Shown here piece by piece: positions 1 through 6,113 of a stretch of 6,701 bases of DNA (positions are counted from its first letter, which is position 1; each line of letters opens with the position of its first letter). The DNA comes from Bacteroidales bacterium. Lineage in GTDB: Bacteria > Bacteroidota > Bacteroidia > Bacteroidales > Dysgonomonadaceae. The stretch is taken from assembly GCA_012518155.1 (NCBI GenBank), contig JAAYTC010000029.1:1-6701 (forward strand). Direction: 5' to 3'. The notes below the pieces were generated by a model, which made no database searches, was not told the DNA's origin, and worked only from the letters and a program-made list of their open reading frames with translations. A program made the position numbers and the translations under genes.

Positions 1-154
1 CAACAGCTTATTGTTTTATCAGCAGGACAGAATCGCTTTTACTACAATGAAGGTATTAAACTTAAACCGGATCGGATTTGTTATGCTATTATATAGCGGT
101 GCACCCCGGTATGGATATACGCGGAACAATAACAAATCAATAAAATCAAGAATT

Positions 155-418
155 ATGCAAGTAGCAGTGTGGGATTCTTACGTGACAAAGAAAGACGGTA
201 CGGTGATGCATTTCGATATTATTGCCCCGCAAGAGGTGAAGGATGCGGACGTGATCTATAATTACGGGAAAGAGTACCTGAAAACAAAAGATCAGGAGGG
301 GCAGCCGTTTACAGCAAACGAGTGCCGATTTTGCCACGTGGAGGCCGTGAAACCGGAATGGGAAAGGGAGATAAAACAGCAGGGCTATTTCATTTTTGAA
401 ATGGAGAATTGCGATTAG
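155..418 (+). CDS. DUF2024 family small protein, function unknown
   Basis: An 87-residue protein that I recognise as DUF2024 from its opening MQVAVWDSYVTKKDG, the MHFDI segment (residues 18-22), the YGKEYL segment (37-42) and the CRFCH cluster (57-61). The biochemical role of the family is unknown to me. Cys57, Cys60 and His61, with Cys86 near the C-terminus, could bind a metal; that is inference. There is no signal peptide or membrane segment, so it is probably cytoplasmic. The frame stays open upstream to the left edge, but ATG 155 is chosen because the family similarity begins exactly there, the length fits a small single-domain family, and the upstream residues resemble nothing I know. 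The leader is A/T-rich without a Shine-Dalgarno sequence, normal for Bacteroidota. It is the only plus-strand gene here and converges on ugd with no gap. Family call is confident; function is not. Confidence 0.85.
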   Translation: MQVAVWDSYVTKKDGTVMHFDIIAPQEVKDADVIYNYGKEYLKTKDQEGQPFTANECRFCHVEAVKPEWEREIKQQGYFIFEMENCD

Positions 419-1738
419 CTACTTCTGACCGATTCCACGGTAGTCAAACCCGTGCGATGCGAGTTCTTCGCGGTTGTAAATATTGCGACCATCGATCACC
501 AGCCGGGTGTTCATGATCTTGGATAGAATGGACCAGTTGGGAAGTCGGAACTCCTTCCACTCCGTCGGCACGATCAACGCGTCCGCTCCGTCGGCGGCAT
601 CGTAAATATCGTTAGCATAGTAGATCGAATCGCCCAAGTAATGGCGTGCTTCCTCCATCGCGGCAGGATCGTATGCACGAACGGCAGCTCCTGCACTCAA
701 CAAGCTATGTATCAAGGTAAGCGAAGGAGCTTCACGCACATCGTCTGTCTCCGGCTTAAAGGAGAGCCCCCATACCGCTACATTTTTCCCCTTGATCGCG
801 TCATCGAAGTGGCTGTTTAGTTTTTCAAACAGGATCTCTTTTTGTCGGTCGTTCTCCTCCTCCACCGCTTTAATCACCCGCATCTCGTATCCGAAATCCT
901 CGGCCGTCTTGATAAGTGCCCGGATATCCTTGGGGAAGCAGCTGCCCCCGTAACCGCAGCCGGGATAGAGAAAGCTACGCCCGATGCGGGAGTCGCTACC
1001 CACCCCGCGCCGCACCATATTCACGTCGGCACCCACCCGTTCACACAAGTTGGCAATATCGTTCATAAAGCTGATGCGGGTCGCCAACATGGCATTGGAA
1101 GCGTACTTGGTCATCTCGGACGATAAAATGTCCATGAAAATCACGCGGAAGTTATTAAGTAGGAAGGGACGGTATAGCCGCGTCATCAACTCCTTGGCAT
1201 GCTCCGTCTCCACCCCCACCACCACCCGGTCGGGGCTCATGAAGTCGTTCACCGCGGCCCCCTCCTTCAGGAACTCCGGGTTTGATGCCACATCAAAAGT
1301 CAAGTCGTTCAATCCCCTTTCGTCCAATCGTTTTCTTACCAAATCCCTCACCCTGAACGATGTCCCCACCGGAACGGTACTTTTCGTCACAACAAGCAAA
1401 GGAACCATCATGTGGTCGGCAATGGTATTCGCCACCGTCTCCACTTGCGACAGATCGGCCGTACCGTCGTCATCCGAGGGCGTGCCCACCGAGATAAACA
1501 CCATCTGCATATCGTTCAACACCGAAGGAAGATCCGTTGTGAAATGAAGGCGTCCCGCCTCGTAATTCCGAGTCACCAAGCTTTTTAGTCCTGGCTCATA
1601 AATGGGAATACCCCCCTTTTTAAGCCCCTCGATCTTCTCCTGGTCGATATCCACACAAGTCACATCCACCCCCATCTCGGCAAAACAGGCACCTGAAACC
1701 AGTCCCACGTACCCTGTACCTACCACTGCTATTTTCAT
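419..1738 (-). CDS. ugd: UDP-glucose 6-dehydrogenase (UDP-glucose/GDP-mannose dehydrogenase family)
   Basis: A full-length 439-residue cytoplasmic enzyme that oxidises UDP-glucose to UDP-glucuronate with two NAD+, feeding capsule, exopolysaccharide or other glycan synthesis. The N-terminal NAD-binding domain shows GTGYVG (residues 7-12) with the acidic CVDID strand end (28-32), GTPSDDDG (85-92) and STVPVGTS (120-127). Catalytic residues by family comparison are Glu155 and Glu159 in NPEFLKEG, Lys211 and Asn215 in KYASN, and Cys267 and Asp271 in GSCFPKD. The C-terminal UDP-binding domain carries GLSFKPETDDVREAPS (324-339). All expected active-site residues are present, so it should be active. 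GDP-mannose or UDP-N-acetyl sugar dehydrogenases are relatives, but the overall pattern fits UDP-glucose best. It lies 41 bases after the permease gene on the same strand with no clear promoter or terminator between, so it is probably the last gene of the aroQ unit. No sugar or glycosyltransferase genes lie beside it here. Confidence 0.93.
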   Translation of the reverse strand: MKIAVVGTGYVGLVSGACFAEMGVDVTCVDIDQEKIEGLKKGGIPIYEPGLKSLVTRNYEAGRLHFTTDLPSVLNDMQMVFISVGTPSDDDGTADLSQVETVANTIADHMMVPLLVVTKSTVPVGTSFRVRDLVRKRLDERGLNDLTFDVASNPEFLKEGAAVNDFMSPDRVVVGVETEHAKELMTRLYRPFLLNNFRVIFMDILSSEMTKYASNAMLATRISFMNDIANLCERVGADVNMVRRGVGSDSRIGRSFLYPGCGYGGSCFPKDIRALIKTAEDFGYEMRVIKAVEEENDRQKEILFEKLNSHFDDAIKGKNVAVWGLSFKPETDDVREAPSLTLIHSLLSAGAAVRAYDPAAMEEARHYLGDSIYYANDIYDAADGADALIVPTEWKEFRLPNWSILSKIMNTRLVIDGRNIYNREELASHGFDYRGIGQK

Positions 1739-1779
1739 ACGATTAAGTTATTGTTCCATGCTTGGCCGCGAACAGCCTA

Positions 1780-3027
1780 TCAATTCCCCCGTGAGTGAAT
1801 CAAGTCGAGTTTCCTTTTTAAATTATTCACCGGGTAAAGCACCGTTAGTAACCCGATTAAACTCACGATACCGAAGACAATCGCGATATCTGAAAACTTC
1901 ACGATCACCGGGTACGCGTCAATAATATACGCTCCGGGAATATCGCTGAGTCGAAGCAGTCCAAAATGTTGTTGTATAAGGCAAAGAATTAACCCCATGG
2001 TTATTCCGCCCACGATCCCGATAAAGGTAATAAGCCATCCCTCGTAAAGGAACACCCGGGCTATCAATTCATTGGACGCTCCCATGTAGCGGAGGCTTCG
2101 GATATCTTCCTCCTTTTCAACGATCAGCATTGAAAGGGAGCCCACCACGTTAAACACCGCGATTAGCAGGATAAAAGCCAGGATAAGAAACGTCACCCAT
2201 TTCTCGACCTGTAGCATGCGATACGACTCCCGTTGCTGCTCGAACCGGTCTTCCACTAGAAAACGATCGCCTAGAATGGATTGCACTTGACGTTTAACCC
2301 TGCTCACCGATGCAGCCGGCATGAGTTGAATATCGAGCGAGGTCACCTCATCGCTATAATGAAACAGTTCGCGCGCCAAGGCGATGGGCACCAAGGCCAT
2401 CTGCTCGTCGTACCGCGGCGAGTTAAGGCTGAACACCCCACCAATTTGCACGTACCCTCGATTAAAGGCGGCCGCGGGGTTAGCAAGATTTACACGCTCG
2501 TTCCGCTTGGGAGCAAAAATTTCGATCGCGTTAATAAACCCGGGACGCGCACCAAGCGTAACCGCCAGACCGGCACCCAAGGTAGTGTAATCCACCACGT
2601 CTTCGCGTAACTTGAACGATCCATCCAGCACCAGCTTTTCCATATCAGCCATCAACCGGAACTCTTCCGAGACCCCTTTCATGAGCACCGGTACTTGACT
2701 GCCGTCGAACATAAAGAGGGCATTTTCCTCGAGTGATTCGGAAATCATCTGTATCCCATCCACCTGCAGTGACTGCTTAAATTCGGGAGTATCCCACTCG
2801 AACACTTTTCCCTCTTTCACGGTAATTTTCAAGTCCGGGTCGAACGCGTTAAACATCCCCTCCACGATTCCCCCGAACCCGTTGAAAACTGATAGCACGC
2901 ACACCATCGCCATGGTCGCGATCGCGATACCGCACACCGAAATCATTGAAATCACGTTGATGGCATTGTGTGATTTCTTTGAAAAAAGATACCTGCGAGC
3001 TATAAAAAAAGAGAACCGGTTAGGCAT
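1780..3027 (-). CDS. FtsX-like ABC transporter permease, LolC/LolE type
   Basis: A 415-residue inner-membrane protein with the layout of lipoprotein-releasing permeases: a short cytoplasmic N-terminus (FFIARRYLFSKK), a first membrane segment at about residues 26-49, a large extracytoplasmic domain at about 50-276 (MacB periplasmic-core type), then three membrane segments at about 277-301, 330-352 and 379-400 (FtsX domain). The stretch EKEEDIRSLRYMGAS (304-318), after the second segment, matches the cytoplasmic coupling region that contacts the ATPase. In Gram-negative bacteria such proteins pair with a LolD-like ATPase to extract lipoproteins for the outer membrane. No ATPase or second permease is encoded in this window, so the partner must be elsewhere and a homodimer is plausible. 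It starts 13 bases after rbfA and probably depends on the upstream promoter. Family assignment is firm; lipoprotein release as substrate is inference, and other FtsX-type exporters are possible. Confidence 0.87.
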   Translation of the reverse strand: MPNRFSFFIARRYLFSKKSHNAINVISMISVCGIAIATMAMVCVLSVFNGFGGIVEGMFNAFDPDLKITVKEGKVFEWDTPEFKQSLQVDGIQMISESLEENALFMFDGSQVPVLMKGVSEEFRLMADMEKLVLDGSFKLREDVVDYTTLGAGLAVTLGARPGFINAIEIFAPKRNERVNLANPAAAFNRGYVQIGGVFSLNSPRYDEQMALVPIALARELFHYSDEVTSLDIQLMPAASVSRVKRQVQSILGDRFLVEDRFEQQRESYRMLQVEKWVTFLILAFILLIAVFNVVGSLSMLIVEKEEDIRSLRYMGASNELIARVFLYEGWLITFIGIVGGITMGLILCLIQQHFGLLRLSDIPGAYIIDAYPVIVKFSDIAIVFGIVSLIGLLTVLYPVNNLKRKLDLIHSRGN

Positions 3028-3040
3028 GATCGGTGGGTTA

Positions 3041-3379
3041 TTATTGATCCTTTAACAGCAGGTCGATATTGTCGATATAGTCCAACGAATCATCCACGTG
3101 GAACCTTAACTCGGGAATTACACGTAGCTGATTCCTCATCCGTTTGCCCAGATTGTATCGTAACGTTTTCACGTTGTCGTTGATATTATTCACCAACTCC
3201 CCCGCTTTTTCCGATGGGAACACGCTCAGGTACGCGTGCGCGATTCCCAAGTCGGGCGTTACTCGCACCGCGCTCACGGATATCAGTACTCCCTGCATCT
3301 TTTTTGCCTCTAGCAGGAACATCTCGCCCAGCTCTTTCTGTATCAGCCGGTTAATCTTTTGTTGCCTGTTTGATTCCAT
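3041..3379 (-). CDS. rbfA: Ribosome-binding factor A
   Basis: A 112-residue single KH-like-domain protein that binds the 30S ribosomal subunit near the 5' end of 16S rRNA and assists late maturation, especially in the cold. Recognition rests on the N-terminal basic helix (RQQKINRLIQKEL, residues 5-17), the VRVTPDLGIAHAYLSVF block (38-54) and the conserved end LRYNLGKRMRNQLRVIPELR (73-92) followed by FHVDDSLDYIDNIDLLL. It is shorter than the E. coli protein of about 133 residues because the C-terminal tail is absent, which is usual in this phylum. ATG 3379 lies only 4 bases after the methyltransferase stop codon, which suggests translational coupling. The permease gene follows after 13 bases. 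In many bacteria rbfA sits with infB, nusA or truB; here it is in a metabolic and envelope gene run instead. Confidence 0.93.
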   Translation of the reverse strand: MESNRQQKINRLIQKELGEMFLLEAKKMQGVLISVSAVRVTPDLGIAHAYLSVFPSEKAGELVNNINDNVKTLRYNLGKRMRNQLRVIPELRFHVDDSLDYIDNIDLLLKDQ

Positions 3380-3383
3380 TACT

Positions 3384-4016
3384 CTATTTTTTTCGTATCA
3401 AGGTTATCCCGTCACGCATGGGCAGAATCACCTTTTCCACCCTGTTGTCCGATGCCACCTTGTTGTTAAAGTCCTGCACGGCTTGAGTAGCCACGTCGCT
3501 TTTTTTCGCCTTTTTCGTCACCTTTTCGTACCATAACGTGTTGTCGACCATCAGCACACCTCCACGTCGCAGTTTAGGCAGTATCTGCTCGTAATGATTC
3601 CAGTAATCCTCCTTGTCCGCGTCCAGAAAGGCGAGATCGAAACTCTCATTCGGAAAGGTGGGAATGATAGAAACCGCGTTCCCGATATGGAGGTGAATCT
3701 TGTGCCCATGTTCCGATTCGTTGAAATAGACGCGTAGGAGATCCTTCAGCTCGTCGTTCACCTCGATGGTATGCACCTCGCCCGAGTTCACTACTCCCTC
3801 CGCGAAACACAAGGCCGAGTAGCCGGTGAATGTACCCACTTCCAGCACCCTTTTTGCCTCGATCATTTTGGCAATCATCGCGAGGAAACGTCCCTGCAAG
3901 TGCCCCGAGATCATGTTGGCATACAATCGTTTCGCGTGCGTCTCCCGGTTGATCTTTTTTAAAAGATCAGGTTCAGGGTCGATATGATCAAGGATATATT
4001 CTTCTAAAGCGTTCAT
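3384..4016 (-). CDS. SAM-dependent O-methyltransferase (COMT/CCoAOMT-like, Methyltransf_3)
   Basis: A 210-residue class I methyltransferase of the cation-dependent O-methyltransferase family, of usual bacterial length. The SAM-binding motif I is VLEVGTFTGYSAL (residues 57-69), and IEVND (84-88) supplies the acidic ribose contact. The metal and catalytic set is complete by comparison with mammalian catechol O-methyltransferase: Asp132 and Lys135 in LDADK, then Asp158 and Asn159 in VDNTLW. The C-terminus ends in the typical DGITLIRKK strand. There is no signal peptide, so it is cytoplasmic. Bacterial members methylate hydroxyls of catechol-like or other small molecules, but the substrate cannot be read from sequence. 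It lies 28 bases after pyk and 4 bases before rbfA. The close link to rbfA makes an RNA- or ribosome-related role worth considering, although nothing in the protein itself shows an RNA-binding domain. Confidence 0.9.
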   Translation of the reverse strand: MNALEEYILDHIDPEPDLLKKINRETHAKRLYANMISGHLQGRFLAMIAKMIEAKRVLEVGTFTGYSALCFAEGVVNSGEVHTIEVNDELKDLLRVYFNESEHGHKIHLHIGNAVSIIPTFPNESFDLAFLDADKEDYWNHYEQILPKLRRGGVLMVDNTLWYEKVTKKAKKSDVATQAVQDFNNKVASDNRVEKVILPMRDGITLIRKK

Positions 4017-4044
4017 ACGTTAAACATCGTAAGCCCGCTATCCA

Positions 4045-5514
4045 TCACGTGGTATAATCGGGCAAGTTATACGTTTCTTTTGCCTCGAGCACCCGCCACG
4101 CGTCCACGACCTCCAAGTAGGTAGTCCCGCCGGTTTCTCCAAAGCTGCCGCCCAGGTACGCCACCCGATCCTGTCGTTTAATCAGTTTGCTATCAATTAA
4201 ACGACGTATCGCTTCGGTAAAGTAGGCCCTGCGGCTCTCTTTGGTATTACCGTCGCCTTTCCCCTCTTGAAACTCAGCCCATATCCCGTAGGAGAGAGCC
4301 AATTCACGCGCCAGTTTTTTGGATGTACAGATCGCGTATATGGGGCTTCTTCCCCTGAAGGCGGCAAGTACACGCGCCGTCCGTCCGGTATGGCTATCTG
4401 TGACGATCGCTTTCACGTTTAACCGTTGCGACGATTTTACCGCTTGCTTCGCTAGAAACTCGGTCACTTCTCGATCGTCGTCCGCGTAAGGCACCCGAAT
4501 ATCGTTCTCTGCCAACTTTGTCCTTTCAGCCTCGTACGCCGTCTTGGCCATGGTACGCACTGATTCAACCGGATACTTCCCGTACGCGGTCTCCCCGCTC
4601 AACATCACGGCATCGGTACGGTAGTAGATGGCATTCGCGATATCGGTAATCTCGGCACGAGTAGGCCTGGGATATTGAATCATGGAGTGTAGCATCTGGG
4701 TGGCCACGATCACCGGTTTCTTGTGAAAGATGGCTTGGCGGATAAGCACGCGCTGGATGCCCGGTATCTTCTCTTGTGCTACCTCGATTCCCAGGTCGCC
4801 CCGGGCAATCATGATCCCGTAGGCCGCTTCGAGTATCTCGTCGGCATTATCTACTCCCTCTTGATTTTCGATTTTGGCAATAATTTTGATCGAACTATTC
4901 AATTGGTCTAGAATTTCCTGCACCGCGATCACATCTTCTTTGCTGCGAACGAAGGAGTGTGCCACGAAATCGAGATCGTTTTTCACCGCCAAGGCAATAA
5001 ATTGCTTATCTCGTTCGGTGATGGCTGGCAAGTTAATCCGCACACCGGGGATATTCACGCTCTTTCGGCTGCCGATGAAGCCTTCGTTGGTCACCAAGCA
5101 GATAAGGTGATCGCCATGAATCTCCTCCACCGTGAGGTCGATTTCGCCATCGTCGATCAAAATATCGTCGCCTTCCTGCATCGCCTCCGTGATATTGGGG
5201 TAAGATATGTAAAGCGTTTCTCGGGTGGATACACCGGTAGGGTCACCCACGATTTTAATCCGTTCGCCCGTTTTTAGTTCGATGGGCGTTTCTGCGACCG
5301 TGGTACGAATCTCCGGTCCTTTCGTGTCGACTAAGATCGCGATTTCGTCAGATACTTCTCGCACGTTACGGATAATCTTGAGAAACCCCTCTTCATTGAG
5401 GTGGGCCGAGTTGAGCCTTACCACGTTCAACCCCGCCTCAAAAAGCTCCTGTAGGAACGGCACGTCGCACCGTTTATCGGAGATAGTGGCAATAATTTTT
5501 GTATGTTTATGCAT
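4045..5514 (-). CDS. pyk: Pyruvate kinase
   Basis: A full-length 489-residue cytoplasmic enzyme converting phosphoenolpyruvate and ADP to pyruvate and ATP, the last step of glycolysis. The TIM-barrel A domain shows VVRLNSAH (residues 31-38), LVDTKGPEIRT (61-71), IIAKIENQEG (211-220) with catalytic Lys214 and metal ligand Glu216, ARGDLGIEVAQEKIPG (237-252) with metal ligand Asp240, ATQMLHSM (271-278) and PTRAEITDIANA (284-295). Domain B is inserted at about 72-160. The C-terminal domain, about 350-480, ends in a GSFGETGGTTYLEV loop. Glu68 in KGPE is the residue type associated with potassium-dependent enzymes, but the usual serine ligand after RMNF is Ala37 here, and the common TIGPAS start motif is TISDKRCD. 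From memory both differences are typical of Bacteroidales enzymes. It follows aroQ by 25 bases and lies one transcription unit away from the pyruvate-consuming oxidoreductase. Confidence 0.96.
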   Translation of the reverse strand: MHKHTKIIATISDKRCDVPFLQELFEAGLNVVRLNSAHLNEEGFLKIIRNVREVSDEIAILVDTKGPEIRTTVAETPIELKTGERIKIVGDPTGVSTRETLYISYPNITEAMQEGDDILIDDGEIDLTVEEIHGDHLICLVTNEGFIGSRKSVNIPGVRINLPAITERDKQFIALAVKNDLDFVAHSFVRSKEDVIAVQEILDQLNSSIKIIAKIENQEGVDNADEILEAAYGIMIARGDLGIEVAQEKIPGIQRVLIRQAIFHKKPVIVATQMLHSMIQYPRPTRAEITDIANAIYYRTDAVMLSGETAYGKYPVESVRTMAKTAYEAERTKLAENDIRVPYADDDREVTEFLAKQAVKSSQRLNVKAIVTDSHTGRTARVLAAFRGRSPIYAICTSKKLARELALSYGIWAEFQEGKGDGNTKESRRAYFTEAIRRLIDSKLIKRQDRVAYLGGSFGETGGTTYLEVVDAWRVLEAKETYNLPDYTT

Positions 5515-5539
5515 ATAATTTCGTTGATTTCAATATTTC

Positions 5540-5992
5540 TCACGTTGTTCTAACGTTTTCTTTTGCCTTTTTGTTTGTCAACAAAAGAGCCTCTAATGCT
5601 AGGCGGTAGGAATCGAGTCCGAAGCCCGCGACAACACCCACGCATACCGCCGCGATCATAGAATGGTGGCGAAAATCTTCTCGCGCGTGCACGTTGGAGA
5701 TATGCACCTCTACCACGAGGGCAGGAACCGCTTTAATCGCGTCGCGAATGGCAACCGAGGTATGGGTATATCCCCCCGCGTTCAGAATAATGCCGTCGGC
5801 ACCATACCCTGCCTCCTGTATTTTGTTAATGAGCTCACCTTCAACATTCGATTGAAAATAATTGATTTCCACACCGGGATAATTTTCTTTCAGCCGGTTC
5901 AGGTAATCGTCAAACGCCGTCTCGCCGTAAATACCCGGTTCTCGCGCTCCCAGTAAATTTAAATTGGGCCCGTTGATGATCTCTATTTTCAT
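5540..5992 (-). CDS. aroQ: Type II 3-dehydroquinate dehydratase
   Basis: A 150-residue cytoplasmic enzyme of the shikimate pathway that dehydrates 3-dehydroquinate to 3-dehydroshikimate on the way to aromatic amino acids. It opens with IEIINGPNLNLLGAREPGIY, containing the lid residue Arg17 and catalytic Tyr22. Asn71 and His77 lie in NAGGYTHTS, and the catalytic partner His97 in EVHISNVHAR, with Arg108 in the substrate-binding region. All key residues are present, and the type II dodecameric fold is expected from the family. ATG 5992 is chosen because the family N-terminus (MKIxxINGPN) begins there. A longer reading from TTG 6022 would start on the last two T's and the G of the promoter -7 element and add ten basic residues unlike the family. 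It is the first gene of the aroQ-pyk-methyltransferase-rbfA-permease-ugd run. The tail after about residue 138 (TNKKAKENVRTT) is hydrophilic and lineage-variable. Confidence 0.95.
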   Translation of the reverse strand: MKIEIINGPNLNLLGAREPGIYGETAFDDYLNRLKENYPGVEINYFQSNVEGELINKIQEAGYGADGIILNAGGYTHTSVAIRDAIKAVPALVVEVHISNVHAREDFRHHSMIAAVCVGVVAGFGLDSYRLALEALLLTNKKAKENVRTT

Positions 5993-6019
5993 ATCCGTTT
6001 TTCTTCGCTTTACAAGGGG

Positions 6020-6027
6020 CAAAGGTA
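6020..6027 (-). promoter_or_regulatory. Bacteroides-type promoter -7 element upstream of aroQ
   Basis: Read on the minus strand, TACCTTTG matches the Bacteroidota -7 consensus TAnnTTTG exactly. It lies 27 bases upstream of the aroQ ATG, so a transcript starting about seven bases downstream would have a leader of roughly 20 bases. No TTG-like -33 element is evident at the expected 19-21 base spacing, where the sequence is ACC within a run of A's, so only half of the promoter is supported. It is the only such match I noticed by eye between the minus-strand genes, which supports one transcription unit from here to ugd. Confidence 0.7.
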
Positions 6028-6059
6028 CATAAATTATTTCGAGTTTTGGTAGATATAAT

Positions 6060-6087
6060 CGGGGGCATCACGTAAGTGACACCCCCG
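6060..6087 (-). terminator. Intrinsic terminator after the pyruvate:ferredoxin oxidoreductase gene
   Basis: In the minus-strand RNA the sequence forms C-GGGGG-UG-UCAC, a UUAC loop, then GUGA-UG-CCCCC-G: a continuous 12-pair stem including two adjacent U-G/G-U wobble pairs. It begins 26 bases after the stop codon of the oxidoreductase gene and is followed by AUUAUAUCU, a U-rich but not pure U tail. On the plus strand the two wobbles would become A/C mismatches, and the nearest T run lies about 15 bases beyond the stem, so the structure is better suited to minus-strand transcription. The stem and position are seen directly; activity is inferred. Confidence 0.8.
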
Positions 6088-6113
6088 GGTAAATAGAATT
6101 CATTTTTTTATCG

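Noticed and set aside
61..100. Candidate promoter around GGATTTG and the following A/T-rich bases upstream of DUF2024
   Set aside because: The TTTG at 77-80 lacks the TA of the -7 consensus, and if taken as a -33 element no TAnnTTTG follows at the right spacing.
323..337. CRFCH in the DUF2024 protein read as a cytochrome c heme-binding site
   Set aside because: There is no signal peptide or export signal, so covalent heme attachment is unlikely; the cluster belongs to a conserved segment of a cytoplasmic family.
984..1547. A 187-codon plus-strand open frame, and a 94-codon one at 842-1126
   Set aside because: Both lie wholly antisense to ugd, which has complete family motifs; their translations resemble no protein and they overlap each other in different frames.
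1611..1621. C6T5 run inside ugd (A5G6 on the coding strand), considered as a programmed frameshift site
   Set aside because: The zero-frame codons AAA AAG are preceded by T, so the slippery heptamer is not matched, and the reading frame continues intact through a full-length conserved protein.
1752..1774. Inverted repeat TGTTC/GAACA between the permease gene and ugd, considered as a terminator
   Set aside because: The stem is only five pairs with a 13-base loop and no U run, too weak to support a terminator.
3144..3536. A 130-codon plus-strand open frame across rbfA and the methyltransferase gene
   Set aside because: It is antisense to two well-supported genes and its translation shows no recognisable domain.
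4874..5518. Several plus-strand open frames of 78-106 codons opposite pyk
   Set aside because: They are shadows of the pyruvate kinase gene, mutually overlapping and without family resemblance.
5993..6022. Ten-residue N-terminal extension of aroQ from TTG 6022
   Set aside because: The extension overlaps the promoter -7 element and is absent from the family; ATG 5992 gives the standard start.
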